From Paenibacillus sp. SC116 (lineage in GTDB: Bacteria > Bacillota > Bacilli > Paenibacillales > Paenibacillaceae): 64,000 nt of DNA. The stretch is from positions 62,001-126,000 of the forward strand of contig NZ_JANIOF010000001.1 of NCBI RefSeq assembly GCF_024733555.1, read 5' to 3'. Below, in pieces: positions 52,663 through 60,993 of this stretch. The notes beneath the pieces were generated by a model that was not told the origin of the DNA, ran no database searches, and saw nothing but the letters and a program-made list of their open reading frames with translations. The first letter of the stretch is position 1. Each line of letters opens with the position of its first letter. The translations under genes were made by a program, and so were the position numbers.

Positions 52663-53832
52663 TTACTGTATATGACTTATAGTTGTATTCGTGTTCGCAG
52701 ATGGTTTCTCGGCAACTGTCGATTTTTTAATCGGTGTCCATTTCCAATACGTAAACATTCTCCACAACCACTCAATGGGCCCGTATGCAAATCGAGTCAA
52801 CCACCAAGAGCTGAATTTGGCCTGCAAGACGATTGTGACACAGGCAATAACAAGGCCCCAGAACACGCCGACGCTGTGGATGAGACCGATACCCTCCAAC
52901 AAGATGCCTGCAGGAATGAACAATAGGGTGAATATAATCGTGTGTGATAAATAATTGGATAGCGACATTTTCCCAATCGCTTGAAAAGGCTTGAAAAAGC
53001 GTTCTCCGAAACTAGTTGTAAATAAGTACATGATGCCGAACAAATAGCCCAGCATCGTAAGTCCATTCCCGATAATGAGTAAATCAGCCCACACTTCGTG
53101 ACTATTTGAAAGGTACAATATTGCTTTGATTGGCCATCCAATAATCAAAAATATTAATGAGAGCAAGCCATTTCGCGTCTTATTGTCCTCTAATCGATGA
53201 AACCAATTGCTGCGCATCGCATACACCCCAAGAAGGAAATAGGGAAGTACTTCGGTCGCGGCAGCCCATAGCGTATGAAATAAACTCTCGAACGGATCCC
53301 ATAATTCAGGGGAAATTAAATTTGCCAAGTCCATAATATGAAACAGTGGTTTGTCTACGATATCGAGTGGCCTGAGTAATAGGGATATGATAGGCGCAGA
53401 CAACCAGATGAGAAGTGAGCTCACTAGCAAAATCTTAGGTTGACATTTTAAAAATAGAAGAAGGAGAAATCCAGATGCCCCATACGTAGCTAATATATCA
53501 CCTTGCCATAAATAGAGATAATGGATAAGTCCTAATCCAAATAAAAAGAGAAAACGCCGCAAAAAGGTTAGTTCTACACGTAATCCTCGTCTCTCCAAAC
53601 TGCGAAACAAAATAACAAAGCCTACCCCGAACATAAAAGAAAATAAAGGACGATAGCTGCTGCTGGTGAAAATTTGCACGAAATCAGTTAGTACTTTATC
53701 AAAGTTGCTTAGCTTTGCGATTTCCTCTGGTGTTGGGTACTGAAACATAATGATATGCAGCAATAAAATACCGAACAATGCAAATCCTCGTATCGCATCT
53801 AATACTGGCAAGCGTTCCGTTCTCAATCTCAT
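52663..53832 (-). CDS. DUF418-family polytopic membrane protein (YeiB-like)
   Basis: About 389 aa with roughly ten hydrophobic segments. The N terminus RLPVLDAIRGFALFGILLLHI is the DUF1624/DUF418-type start, followed by FSFMFGVGFVILF; the C-terminal DUF418 half shows MSLSNYLSHTIIFTLLF and FAYGPIEWLWRMFTYWK, a conserved close of the family. Function is unknown; related to acyltransferase-like membrane proteins. The ATG at 53832 has GGAG 9 nt upstream, while the longer frame from 53847 starts at a TTG without a site. Confidence 0.9.
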   Translation of the reverse strand: MRLRTERLPVLDAIRGFALFGILLLHIIMFQYPTPEEIAKLSNFDKVLTDFVQIFTSSSYRPLFSFMFGVGFVILFRSLERRGLRVELTFLRRFLFLFGLGLIHYLYLWQGDILATYGASGFLLLLFLKCQPKILLVSSLLIWLSAPIISLLLRPLDIVDKPLFHIMDLANLISPELWDPFESLFHTLWAAATEVLPYFLLGVYAMRSNWFHRLEDNKTRNGLLSLIFLIIGWPIKAILYLSNSHEVWADLLIIGNGLTMLGYLFGIMYLFTTSFGERFFKPFQAIGKMSLSNYLSHTIIFTLLFIPAGILLEGIGLIHSVGVFWGLVIACVTIVLQAKFSSWWLTRFAYGPIEWLWRMFTYWKWTPIKKSTVAEKPSANTNTTISHIQ

Positions 53833-54017
53833 CACTCTCCACTCCAAATAGACTCTCTCTATTCTCGAACACTATCATCATAAGTGCTGTCGATGTCTAT
53901 GATGTGTCAGTCAACAACTAAAAAAGACACACAAAAAACACAACAATCGATTACAATATTTTGGAAGGAATATAGAATAAGCCCTTTCATGGCTATCACA
54001 AAAGGGGAGAACATAAA

Positions 54018-54698
54018 ATGGGGTATCGTGTATTAATTGTTGAAGATGAGAGTCGGATTCGGGAAATTGTGACCGATTATTTTGAACAAGAAAATTGGAT
54101 CGTTCATGAAGCAGAGAATGGGAAGGAAGCGATGAATATGCTCCTTACCTTGACTGTGGATTTAATCATCGTCGATATTCTCATGCCTGAAATGGACGGG
54201 TGGAGTGTATGCCGCCAAGTTCGCAAGCGCTCGGCTGTGCCGATCATTATTTTGACAGCGCGAAGTGATGATGATGACAAGTTAATGGGATTTGAGTTGG
54301 GAGCAGACGATTATGTCACAAAGCCTTTCAGCCCTAAAGTACTCGTTGCAAGAGCAGAAATGTTAATGAAGCGAGTTGAAGGTACGGTAGGTATGGAGCA
54401 TCAAATGATTAAATTCGGCAATATTTCGATATTTAAGCAGGGCCGACACATTGAAGTGGATGGCCAACAAATGGAGCTAACGCCGAAGGAATTCGATATT
54501 CTCATGTATATGTACAAGCACAAAGGGATTGTAGTTGCTAGAGAGACGCTGCTTGATCATATATGGGGCTATGAATACGATGGGGAACTGCGCGTTGTGG
54601 ATACACATATTAAGAAGCTGAGGGCAAAGCTAGGAACAGGAGCTTCCCATATACGTACCGTGACAGGCTCTGGCTATAAGCTTGAGGTAAAGGGATGA
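54018..54698 (+). CDS. OmpR-family response regulator
   Basis: A 226-aa two-domain regulator. The receiver domain (residues 1-120) has the acidic EDE, the phosphoacceptor Asp53 in DLIIVDILMPEMDG, the Thr in ILTA and the conserved Lys in VTKPFSP. The C-terminal winged helix contains LTPKEFDILMYM and RVVDTHIKKLRAKLG. It overlaps the kinase gene by 4 nt, an ATGA-type overlap, so they are co-translated partners. A GGGGAG site precedes the ATG. Confidence 0.95.
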   Translation: MGYRVLIVEDESRIREIVTDYFEQENWIVHEAENGKEAMNMLLTLTVDLIIVDILMPEMDGWSVCRQVRKRSAVPIIILTARSDDDDKLMGFELGADDYVTKPFSPKVLVARAEMLMKRVEGTVGMEHQMIKFGNISIFKQGRHIEVDGQQMELTPKEFDILMYMYKHKGIVVARETLLDHIWGYEYDGELRVVDTHIKKLRAKLGTGASHIRTVTGSGYKLEVKG

Positions 54699-56524
54699 AA
54701 AAGCGTAGCATTACGTTTAAGCTATTTGCGCTCACCTCTGTGATTTTTGTGCTGTTCTACGCATTACTCACCGCAGGACTATTTATATTTTTTGAGCAAT
54801 TTTATGAAAAACATAACATTAAAACGGTGAAGGACAGTTTGTATTCGTATATTAAAGAATCATATGAAGAGGAAACCGGTGAAGCTCAATACGTATTGAA
54901 GAACGATGCTCTTCTTGCCATACTTGAACCAGACGGCAGCAACATTTACACTAATCCCTTTGTTATTGAAATTCTTGTAAAAAATAAAGGGAGTTATCTC
55001 GTTCCTCTTTTTATGTTCTACAACAATAAAGAGCTGCTTGAATCGGGTATGAAAAATGGAGATTTTGTTACGCTGACAGGGCTGCAGGGAGAAAATGCTA
55101 CGGTTTCTGAAAAAATGAACAGACGCTTGTTTTATCCATACATCATTACTTATAAAGATAACGTTATTAAAGGCGGACCTGAGGAGAAGGTAGACACAAG
55201 CGGGATGACGCAATTGTCGGGGGTGATTACAGGAATCCAATATCCCGATCAACCGTTTATAGACGCACCATATGACGAACGTAATCAGATTATTGCAGAA
55301 GCGATTGATAGGTTGTTCCCATTAACGGATGCTCAGCTTAGTCTGCTCGGATCAGGCGAATCCATGGAAGTTACATGGTTGGACAGTAAGACTGGGGTCG
55401 ATAATCTCATTGAAATTCAACCTATTCTACAGCATGGAAATTTAAATGAACTTATATTTTCCGTTTCCGCTCATCAAGAAATAGGAGAGAGCTTCGATGC
55501 GCTGAAGACGTATTATATCTACATAGGCATTGGCGGATTCGTTGTTATCATATTGTTATCCTTTATGTTCTCCAAAATTGTAAGCCAGCCGATTTTGAAA
55601 ATGAATCATGTTGCTTCCCGGATGGCACGGCTTGATTTCTCTGCGGTCTCTGAAGTTAACAGTTACGATGAGATTGGAAGCTTATCCGATAGTTTAAATA
55701 GCCTTTCCAACAACCTTCAGCGTTCCATGAATGATCTTCAGGACGCGAACGAACAATTGCAAAAAGATATGGAACATAAACAAAAGATGGAACAGCTTCA
55801 GAAAGAGTTCATCGCCAATGCCTCTCACGAATTAAAAACGCCGCTAAGTATTGTGAAAAGCTATGCAGAAGGTTTATTGGACGACGTAGTCGCACATAAA
55901 CGGACTCGCTATACAGAAGTTATATTGGATGAAGCAGGTAAAATGGAGACACTTGTAAACGATATGCTGGAACTAGCTAAACTGGAGTCACCCGTAACGA
56001 GATTGAAGTTGGAAAGCTTTTCACTTATCGATTTGCTGCAAGAGATTATCGACAAACTCACCAAACATTTGAGGGAGAAACATTTACATATCATCATCCA
56101 TACCCATGATGAGGCAGAGCAAGCTTGGGCAGATTTGAAGCGTATCGAGCAGGTTCTTACCAACATCCTTGTCAATGCGATTCGTCATTCGGATGCCAGT
56201 AGCACAATTTCGGTGACGCTCAAGCCTGAGCAGGTAGATGGGAGCCAGCATGTGCATGTACGAATTGATAATTATGGAGAACATATTCTAGAGGATCAGT
56301 TGGCATTTATTTGGGATCGATTTTACCGTGGAGAGCAATCCCGTAATCGTAAAATGGGCGGAACGGGCCTAGGTCTCGCCATTACGAAACATATTTTGGA
56401 TTTGCACGGTAGTCGATACCTGGTGTTCAATACAGGCCATGGAGTGGCATTCACATTCACTATTCCAGCCGAGCATAAAAATGATAATACCTCACAATTG
56501 ATGATTAGGGACGGGAACATGTAA
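54695..56524 (+). CDS. Sensor histidine kinase
   Basis: A 609-aa membrane kinase. TM1 is at residues about 9-31, an extracellular sensor of about 240 residues follows, and TM2 is at about 273-292 (YIYIGIGGFVVIILLSFMFS). After it come a HAMP linker, a coiled coil, the HisKA box ASHELKTPLS with His378, the N box VNAIRHSD, and the G boxes FYRGEQSR and GGTGLGLAI. The 4-nt overlap with the response regulator identifies the partner. No substrate can be inferred from the sensor; a cell-envelope signal is plausible since a membrane gene lies alongside. A terminator follows. Confidence 0.94.
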   Translation: MKKRSITFKLFALTSVIFVLFYALLTAGLFIFFEQFYEKHNIKTVKDSLYSYIKESYEEETGEAQYVLKNDALLAILEPDGSNIYTNPFVIEILVKNKGSYLVPLFMFYNNKELLESGMKNGDFVTLTGLQGENATVSEKMNRRLFYPYIITYKDNVIKGGPEEKVDTSGMTQLSGVITGIQYPDQPFIDAPYDERNQIIAEAIDRLFPLTDAQLSLLGSGESMEVTWLDSKTGVDNLIEIQPILQHGNLNELIFSVSAHQEIGESFDALKTYYIYIGIGGFVVIILLSFMFSKIVSQPILKMNHVASRMARLDFSAVSEVNSYDEIGSLSDSLNSLSNNLQRSMNDLQDANEQLQKDMEHKQKMEQLQKEFIANASHELKTPLSIVKSYAEGLLDDVVAHKRTRYTEVILDEAGKMETLVNDMLELAKLESPVTRLKLESFSLIDLLQEIIDKLTKHLREKHLHIIIHTHDEAEQAWADLKRIEQVLTNILVNAIRHSDASSTISVTLKPEQVDGSQHVHVRIDNYGEHILEDQLAFIWDRFYRGEQSRNRKMGGTGLGLAITKHILDLHGSRYLVFNTGHGVAFTFTIPAEHKNDNTSQLMIRDGNM

Positions 56525-56565
56525 GTGAGGAGCAGGTAAGAAATAAATAAATCAAACAAGTAAGA

Positions 56566-56626
56566 AAGCATCTTAAGTGTGATAAGAGGTTCCAAATTCT
56601 TATCTGACTACTAAGATGCTTTTTTA
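56566..56626 (+). terminator. Terminator of the two-component operon
   Basis: AAGCATCTTA / TAAGATGCTT outer stem with a GATAAGA/TCTTATC inner stem, then TTTTTT. Confidence 0.8.
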
Positions 56627-56691
56627 TATGTAATCACGCAAAAGCAATCCGACTCATTTTATTGAGGTTGAGGTGCCTTTTTACTCATTCA

Positions 56692-56722
56692 TCAATATTT
56701 TCTAGCCGGGGAGCCCATAATA
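56692..56722 (+). promoter_or_regulatory. Candidate sigma-G promoter of the ger operon
   Basis: TCAATA, 18 nt, CATAATA, against the sigma-G pattern TGAATA-N17/18-CATACTA. The forespore expression it implies is normal for ger operons. Confidence 0.5.
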
Positions 56723-56749
56723 AGGGTACAAATGAAAGCGGTGGTGAAA

Positions 56750-58186
56750 ATGAGCATACTCAATCGTCTGCATGATGTATTTGCGGAAAACTGCCAATGG
56801 ACATGCAGATTCTTTAGTATTCATGGCAAAACGGTTCATGTCATGTTCTTAAACAACGTGGCAGATGACGAACTGTTAAGCGAAGGAATACTAAGGCCGT
56901 TGCAAAAGCTTGATGTAAAAGCTGTAGAACAGTTGACGCCAGACCTTTTGCTTGGGCAGCTCCCGCTCAAAAAAGGGGAATTATCGCACGATCTAGATCA
57001 AATCTGTCATAAGCTCATGCTAGGTTGGAGTTATGTATGGATTCAAGATTGTAGTGAAGGACTCTTAATGTGTACAGCAGCCCATCACGAACGTACATTG
57101 AGCAAAGCCGAGATCGAATCTGATGAGTATGGACCGCAAGTCGCTTTTGTTGAGGAATTGTCCACCAATCTGGCTTTATTATATAAGCTGCTTCCCGATT
57201 CCAAGCTCTGTGTCAGTTCTTTGGAAATGGGAAATGTATCGAAAACAGTGGTTAATATCGTTTATTTAAAAGAATACGCGAATGAAGATCAAGTGGCCCT
57301 ATTGCGGTCTAGGATTTCATCCCTTCAACATATTAATGGCATGCTCGATTCGCTGAAGCTAGCGCAACTCCTTGATGATAATGTAGCTACACTATTTCCA
57401 ACGATGCTGCATACAGAACGTCCTGACCGGGTATGCCAAGGCCTGCTGGCAAATAAAATAGCACTCTTTGTAGATGGCAGCCCATTTGCCGTTCTTTGTC
57501 CTGTTACGATCTATGAGTTTTTTCATGCTGGCAGCGATATGTACCAGCGTTGGATCGTAGGCGTGCTGCTTCGTTTGCTGCGCATGTGCGCCATCATTGC
57601 GTCGGTATTCGTGACTTCCATTTATGTAGCAGCCATTACGTTTCACTATCAAGTCATTCCACCTGAACTGTTGAAGACGTTAATCGAATCCCACAGTAGA
57701 GTCCCATTTCCACCTATACTGGAAGCGCTCTTGCTGGAAGTCATGATAGAGCTGCTTCGTGAATCCAGTATACGGATGCCAAGCAAAGTGGGACAGACGA
57801 TGGGGGTTGTAGGCGGTATCGTTATCGGACAAGCTGCTGTGGAGGCGGGATTTATTAGCAATATTTTGCTCATGATCGTAGCGTTAGGCACCTTGTCATC
57901 TTTTGTGGTTTCTAACTTCGCTATGGGTAATTCGCTGCAAATTATTCGCTTCCCACTTATTATACTTGCAGGTACGTGGGGAGGTATCGGAATTGTCGTG
58001 GGAGCTAGCTTCATTATTATTCATTTAGCTAGACAAACTAGCTTAGGTGTCCCGTATTTGCAACCTATGAATGTATTGGATAGCAAAACAGATGAACATT
58101 CGGTGCTGCGGATGATATGGAAATTAATGAAGCGTGAGAAAAGCAGTTATCGTATCCGTAAGCCTAAGGAAGATTTTGCAGAGTAG
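56750..58186 (+). CDS. GerA-family spore germinant receptor subunit A
   Basis: About 478 aa. The N-terminal 250 residues are a soluble two-part domain. The family's membrane core follows: YEFFHAGSDMYQRW, then several helices with VIPPELLKTLIESHSRVPFPPILEALLLEVMIELLRESSIRMP and GVVGGIVIGQAAVEAG, hallmarks of GerAA/GerBA. It forms the inner-membrane receptor of dormant spores with the B and C subunits. I take the ATG at 56750, with GGTGG 7 nt upstream, because the sigma-G-like promoter would place the transcript start only a few bases before the alternative ATG at 56732. The gene is followed 11 nt later by gerB. Confidence 0.92.
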   Translation: MSILNRLHDVFAENCQWTCRFFSIHGKTVHVMFLNNVADDELLSEGILRPLQKLDVKAVEQLTPDLLLGQLPLKKGELSHDLDQICHKLMLGWSYVWIQDCSEGLLMCTAAHHERTLSKAEIESDEYGPQVAFVEELSTNLALLYKLLPDSKLCVSSLEMGNVSKTVVNIVYLKEYANEDQVALLRSRISSLQHINGMLDSLKLAQLLDDNVATLFPTMLHTERPDRVCQGLLANKIALFVDGSPFAVLCPVTIYEFFHAGSDMYQRWIVGVLLRLLRMCAIIASVFVTSIYVAAITFHYQVIPPELLKTLIESHSRVPFPPILEALLLEVMIELLRESSIRMPSKVGQTMGVVGGIVIGQAAVEAGFISNILLMIVALGTLSSFVVSNFAMGNSLQIIRFPLIILAGTWGGIGIVVGASFIIIHLARQTSLGVPYLQPMNVLDSKTDEHSVLRMIWKLMKREKSSYRIRKPKEDFAE

Positions 58187-58197
58187 GGGTTAAACAT

Positions 58198-59307
58198 ATG
58201 AGCAATAAAGAGGTGGAAAGTCCGGCACTCCTTCACCCCATGTTTACAATGGTGTTTATGTTCGTGACCCAAATATCCATTGGTATGTTGGCTTTTCAAA
58301 AATATGTGTACCGTGAATCCGAGCATGATGCGTGGATTTCTGTCGTCGTTGCGGGATTATTTGCTCATATCATTCTGTTTCTCATCATGAAAACGTTAAA
58401 GCGATATCAATATCAGGATTTGTTTCACATCCATGTCCGCTTATTTGGAAAATGGTTTGGCGGGGCATGCAATTTAATTATTATTTGCTACTGGTTCAGT
58501 GTCTCCGTCTATATTTTACGTAACTATATTGAGGTACTGCATATTTGGATTTTTGCAGAAGTGCCGGTTTGGGTTTTTACCGCCATATTTTTTGCGTTGA
58601 TTATATACGCGCTGTCAGGTGGATTAAGAGTGATTGGTATTGTATCCCTTGTAAATCTCCTGTTAGTAGGTTGGATGGCGGTACTGCTTTATTTACCAAT
58701 AAGACAAGCAGAGTGGAAGCTTCAACTGCTGCCTATTATGCAGGCAAGCTTGGGAGAAATCATGATGGGGTCTTTAGCGATGGGTGCGACGTTAGGCGGA
58801 TTTGAGGTTGTGTACTACGTGAGTCATCGCATGAAGCAGCCGCATCGAATAAGTACATATGCCCAATTGGGATTGCTGTTCGTTAATATACTATATGTCA
58901 TTGTCATGCTCGTATCCATCGGATACTATAGTGAGCACCAAATTTTGAATAACTCTTGGGGGACGCTATCTTTGTTTAAAATTGTGCAATTTGCGTTCCT
59001 TGAAAGACTGGAGTTTGTGTTGATTATGCTGTGGCTGCTTATTATTGTGGCAAATTTGCTTGTGAACTATTGGATTATGACGCAGGGGCTTCATCGAGTG
59101 TTTCACGTAAAACGCAAATATGCTTGTATCGTTATTATGTTAATGGCCTTAGTTTGCAACATGCTGCTGAAGACAGGTGATCAACTAGCTGTTGTCTCTG
59201 GACTCGTCGGTAAGTTCTCCATTTTGTTTTCGTTTGTTTATCCAGTCGTTATTTATATCATTGCTCACATCGTAGAGGGTGTAAGATCTCGGGCAAAGGA
59301 AGCGTGA
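58198..59307 (+). CDS. GerB-family germinant receptor subunit (amino acid permease fold)
   Basis: A 369-aa protein with about ten membrane helices, belonging to the GerAB/ArcD/ProY permease family. It starts HPMFTMVFMFVTQISIGMLAF and has the conserved MGATLGGFEVVYYVSHRMK core helix and loop. Subunit B binds the germinant, by analogy to GerAB amino-acid binding; the ligand here is unknown. It begins 11 nt after gerA and lies 42 nt before gerC, so the three are one operon. Confidence 0.92.
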   Translation: MSNKEVESPALLHPMFTMVFMFVTQISIGMLAFQKYVYRESEHDAWISVVVAGLFAHIILFLIMKTLKRYQYQDLFHIHVRLFGKWFGGACNLIIICYWFSVSVYILRNYIEVLHIWIFAEVPVWVFTAIFFALIIYALSGGLRVIGIVSLVNLLLVGWMAVLLYLPIRQAEWKLQLLPIMQASLGEIMMGSLAMGATLGGFEVVYYVSHRMKQPHRISTYAQLGLLFVNILYVIVMLVSIGYYSEHQILNNSWGTLSLFKIVQFAFLERLEFVLIMLWLLIIVANLLVNYWIMTQGLHRVFHVKRKYACIVIMLMALVCNMLLKTGDQLAVVSGLVGKFSILFSFVYPVVIYIIAHIVEGVRSRAKEA

Positions 59308-59349
59308 TGACGTATCAAAAATAGAGAGAGGAAAGGAATTTGTTTCGTA

Positions 59350-60456
59350 GTGTTTACGCTGCTTATCCTAATGGTGGTGACGGGGTGTGCAGAATCAAAA
59401 ATTATTGATAAGTTGGGCATTTTAGTTGCCGTTGGTTACGATTTGACGGAGCAGGACAGCAATGATCGAATACGCACTACCGTTTTATCTTATAAGCCGG
59501 GTGCTACATCTACCAATACCGTTCCGACTAGTGCTTCTAATAATACAAGTAAAGGGGTTCGTGAAAAACTTAGTCTTCGCACATCGACGAAGGAAGTAAT
59601 TGGACAGCTGCGGGTAGCTGCTTATGGGGAGCCGCTTGTGAGAGAGGGCATTATTACGCTTACAGATACATTCCAACGAGATTCTGAAATTGGGACCAGT
59701 GTCTATCTTGTCGTGGCAAAGGATTCCGCAGAACAATTGTTGAACGCTAAAAATAAGCAGCGCGCGAGTACTGGCGATTACTTATATGAATTAATTAAAA
59801 AAAATATAGAATCGGGCATTGTACCATCACCAACGCTCCATAATTTTTTGAATGCGTACTATCGAGCAGGTAAAGACCCAATATTGCCATATATCGAGGT
59901 GAAAGGAGATGAAATTCTCATCTCCAAGCTGGCTTTAATGAAAGATGATCGGATGATTGGCAGCTTGAACTTGTCGGAAAGCTTTCTCGTTAAAGCGATG
60001 ATGGGGAGCAATCATTTTTTGACACACGAGATTGAATTGAATACGGATCGCCTTCGTAAATACTATGAGCCGACGTTCGATAAGCTCTATGTTACTCTTT
60101 CTCATATCGTGACGAAATCACGTATTAAGCTTATCCATAAAGACACTCCTGAGTTTCACATCCAGATTCAGCTGAAGGGAGAAATGGAGGAAATTAGTGA
60201 TCTGGTCAATCTTGAAAAAGCAGAGGTTATTCATGCATTGGAGCGGGAAGCAGAACAAACGCTGAAATCGGAATTTGAAGATGTTATGAAGAAGCTTCAG
60301 ACGAAACAAGTGGACCCAGTTGGATTTGGCAGCCATTATCGATCTTCAGTACGGGTCAAAGATTTTACTGCTAAGAAGTGGCGGGAAATGTTGAAAGAGG
60401 CAAGGTTCGAATATGATGTAAAAGTAACCTTTGTTAATGTTGGTATAACAAGTTAA
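59350..60456 (+). CDS. Ger(x)C-family germinant receptor lipoprotein subunit
   Basis: A 368-aa lipoprotein of the GerAC/GerBC family. A short hydrophobic start leads to lipobox VTGC, then IIDKLGILVAVGYDL; the C-terminal domain includes IKLIHKDTPEFHIQIQLKGEMEE and KKWREMLKEARFEYDVKVTFVN. It completes the receptor on the outer face of the spore inner membrane. The only standard start in frame is GTG at 59350, which leaves no positively charged n-region. The frame upstream back to 59311 would add one (RIKNRERKG), so a non-standard start such as ATT at 59338, near AAAGGA, is possible. Confidence 0.9.
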   Translation: MFTLLILMVVTGCAESKIIDKLGILVAVGYDLTEQDSNDRIRTTVLSYKPGATSTNTVPTSASNNTSKGVREKLSLRTSTKEVIGQLRVAAYGEPLVREGIITLTDTFQRDSEIGTSVYLVVAKDSAEQLLNAKNKQRASTGDYLYELIKKNIESGIVPSPTLHNFLNAYYRAGKDPILPYIEVKGDEILISKLALMKDDRMIGSLNLSESFLVKAMMGSNHFLTHEIELNTDRLRKYYEPTFDKLYVTLSHIVTKSRIKLIHKDTPEFHIQIQLKGEMEEISDLVNLEKAEVIHALEREAEQTLKSEFEDVMKKLQTKQVDPVGFGSHYRSSVRVKDFTAKKWREMLKEARFEYDVKVTFVNVGITS

Positions 60457-60579
60457 GTATAGGTCGTTGTGCTTAGGGAATCTTATAAAAGACCTAGGAA
60501 ATCTTTTGACTTCTAGCGTGAAGAAATGATATATTTATCGATATTATTTTATTCGTTAGTTGAGAAGGGATGTACGCAA

Positions 60580-60801
60580 GTGACAGCAAGTGAAGACATT
60601 AAGCCGGTTTTAACACCTACTAAAATCTTAAAATGTAGAAATGCTGAATGCAAAGTATGGGTACGTGATGAATTTGCAACTACGGAACAAACTTGTCCGA
60701 TTTGCAAAGGGCCAATGATTAAAAGTATTAAACATTTACCTGCTGTACAAAACAAAATTAAACGTCAGCCACGCAAGCCGAAGTCGGAATTTGATTTTTA
60801 A
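60580..60801 (+). CDS. YdjO-like small zinc-ribbon protein
   Basis: About 73 aa. A zinc ribbon of two CxxC-like pairs is visible: CRNAECKVWVRDEF and CPICKGPM, followed by KSIKHLPAVQNK and a lysine-rich tail. This is the pattern of the cold-inducible YdjO-related proteins of bacilli. The start is GTG with AAGGGA 9 nt upstream; the longer frame from 60526 is not needed. Function is unknown; small zinc ribbons often bind nucleic acid. A terminator follows at once. Confidence 0.82.
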   Translation: MTASEDIKPVLTPTKILKCRNAECKVWVRDEFATTEQTCPICKGPMIKSIKHLPAVQNKIKRQPRKPKSEFDF

Positions 60802-60824
60802 CATTTGCTTGCTGCTAATAATTA

Positions 60825-60857
60825 ACGAGCATCTATATAATAGATGGCTCGTTTTTT
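60825..60857 (+). terminator. Terminator after the YdjO-like gene
   Basis: ACGAGC-ATCTAT / ATAGATGGCTCGT, one bulged G, then seven T. Confidence 0.85.
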
Positions 60858-60993
60858 TAATATTCTATTAAAGCTTTTCTACAAAAGTACATCAAATAAT
60901 TGAAAGTCTACTAGATTATCATAATATGGAAACTATATTGAGGTGCATGCGTATTACTATTATTTCCACCTAAACAACAGTGGGGTGAACGTA

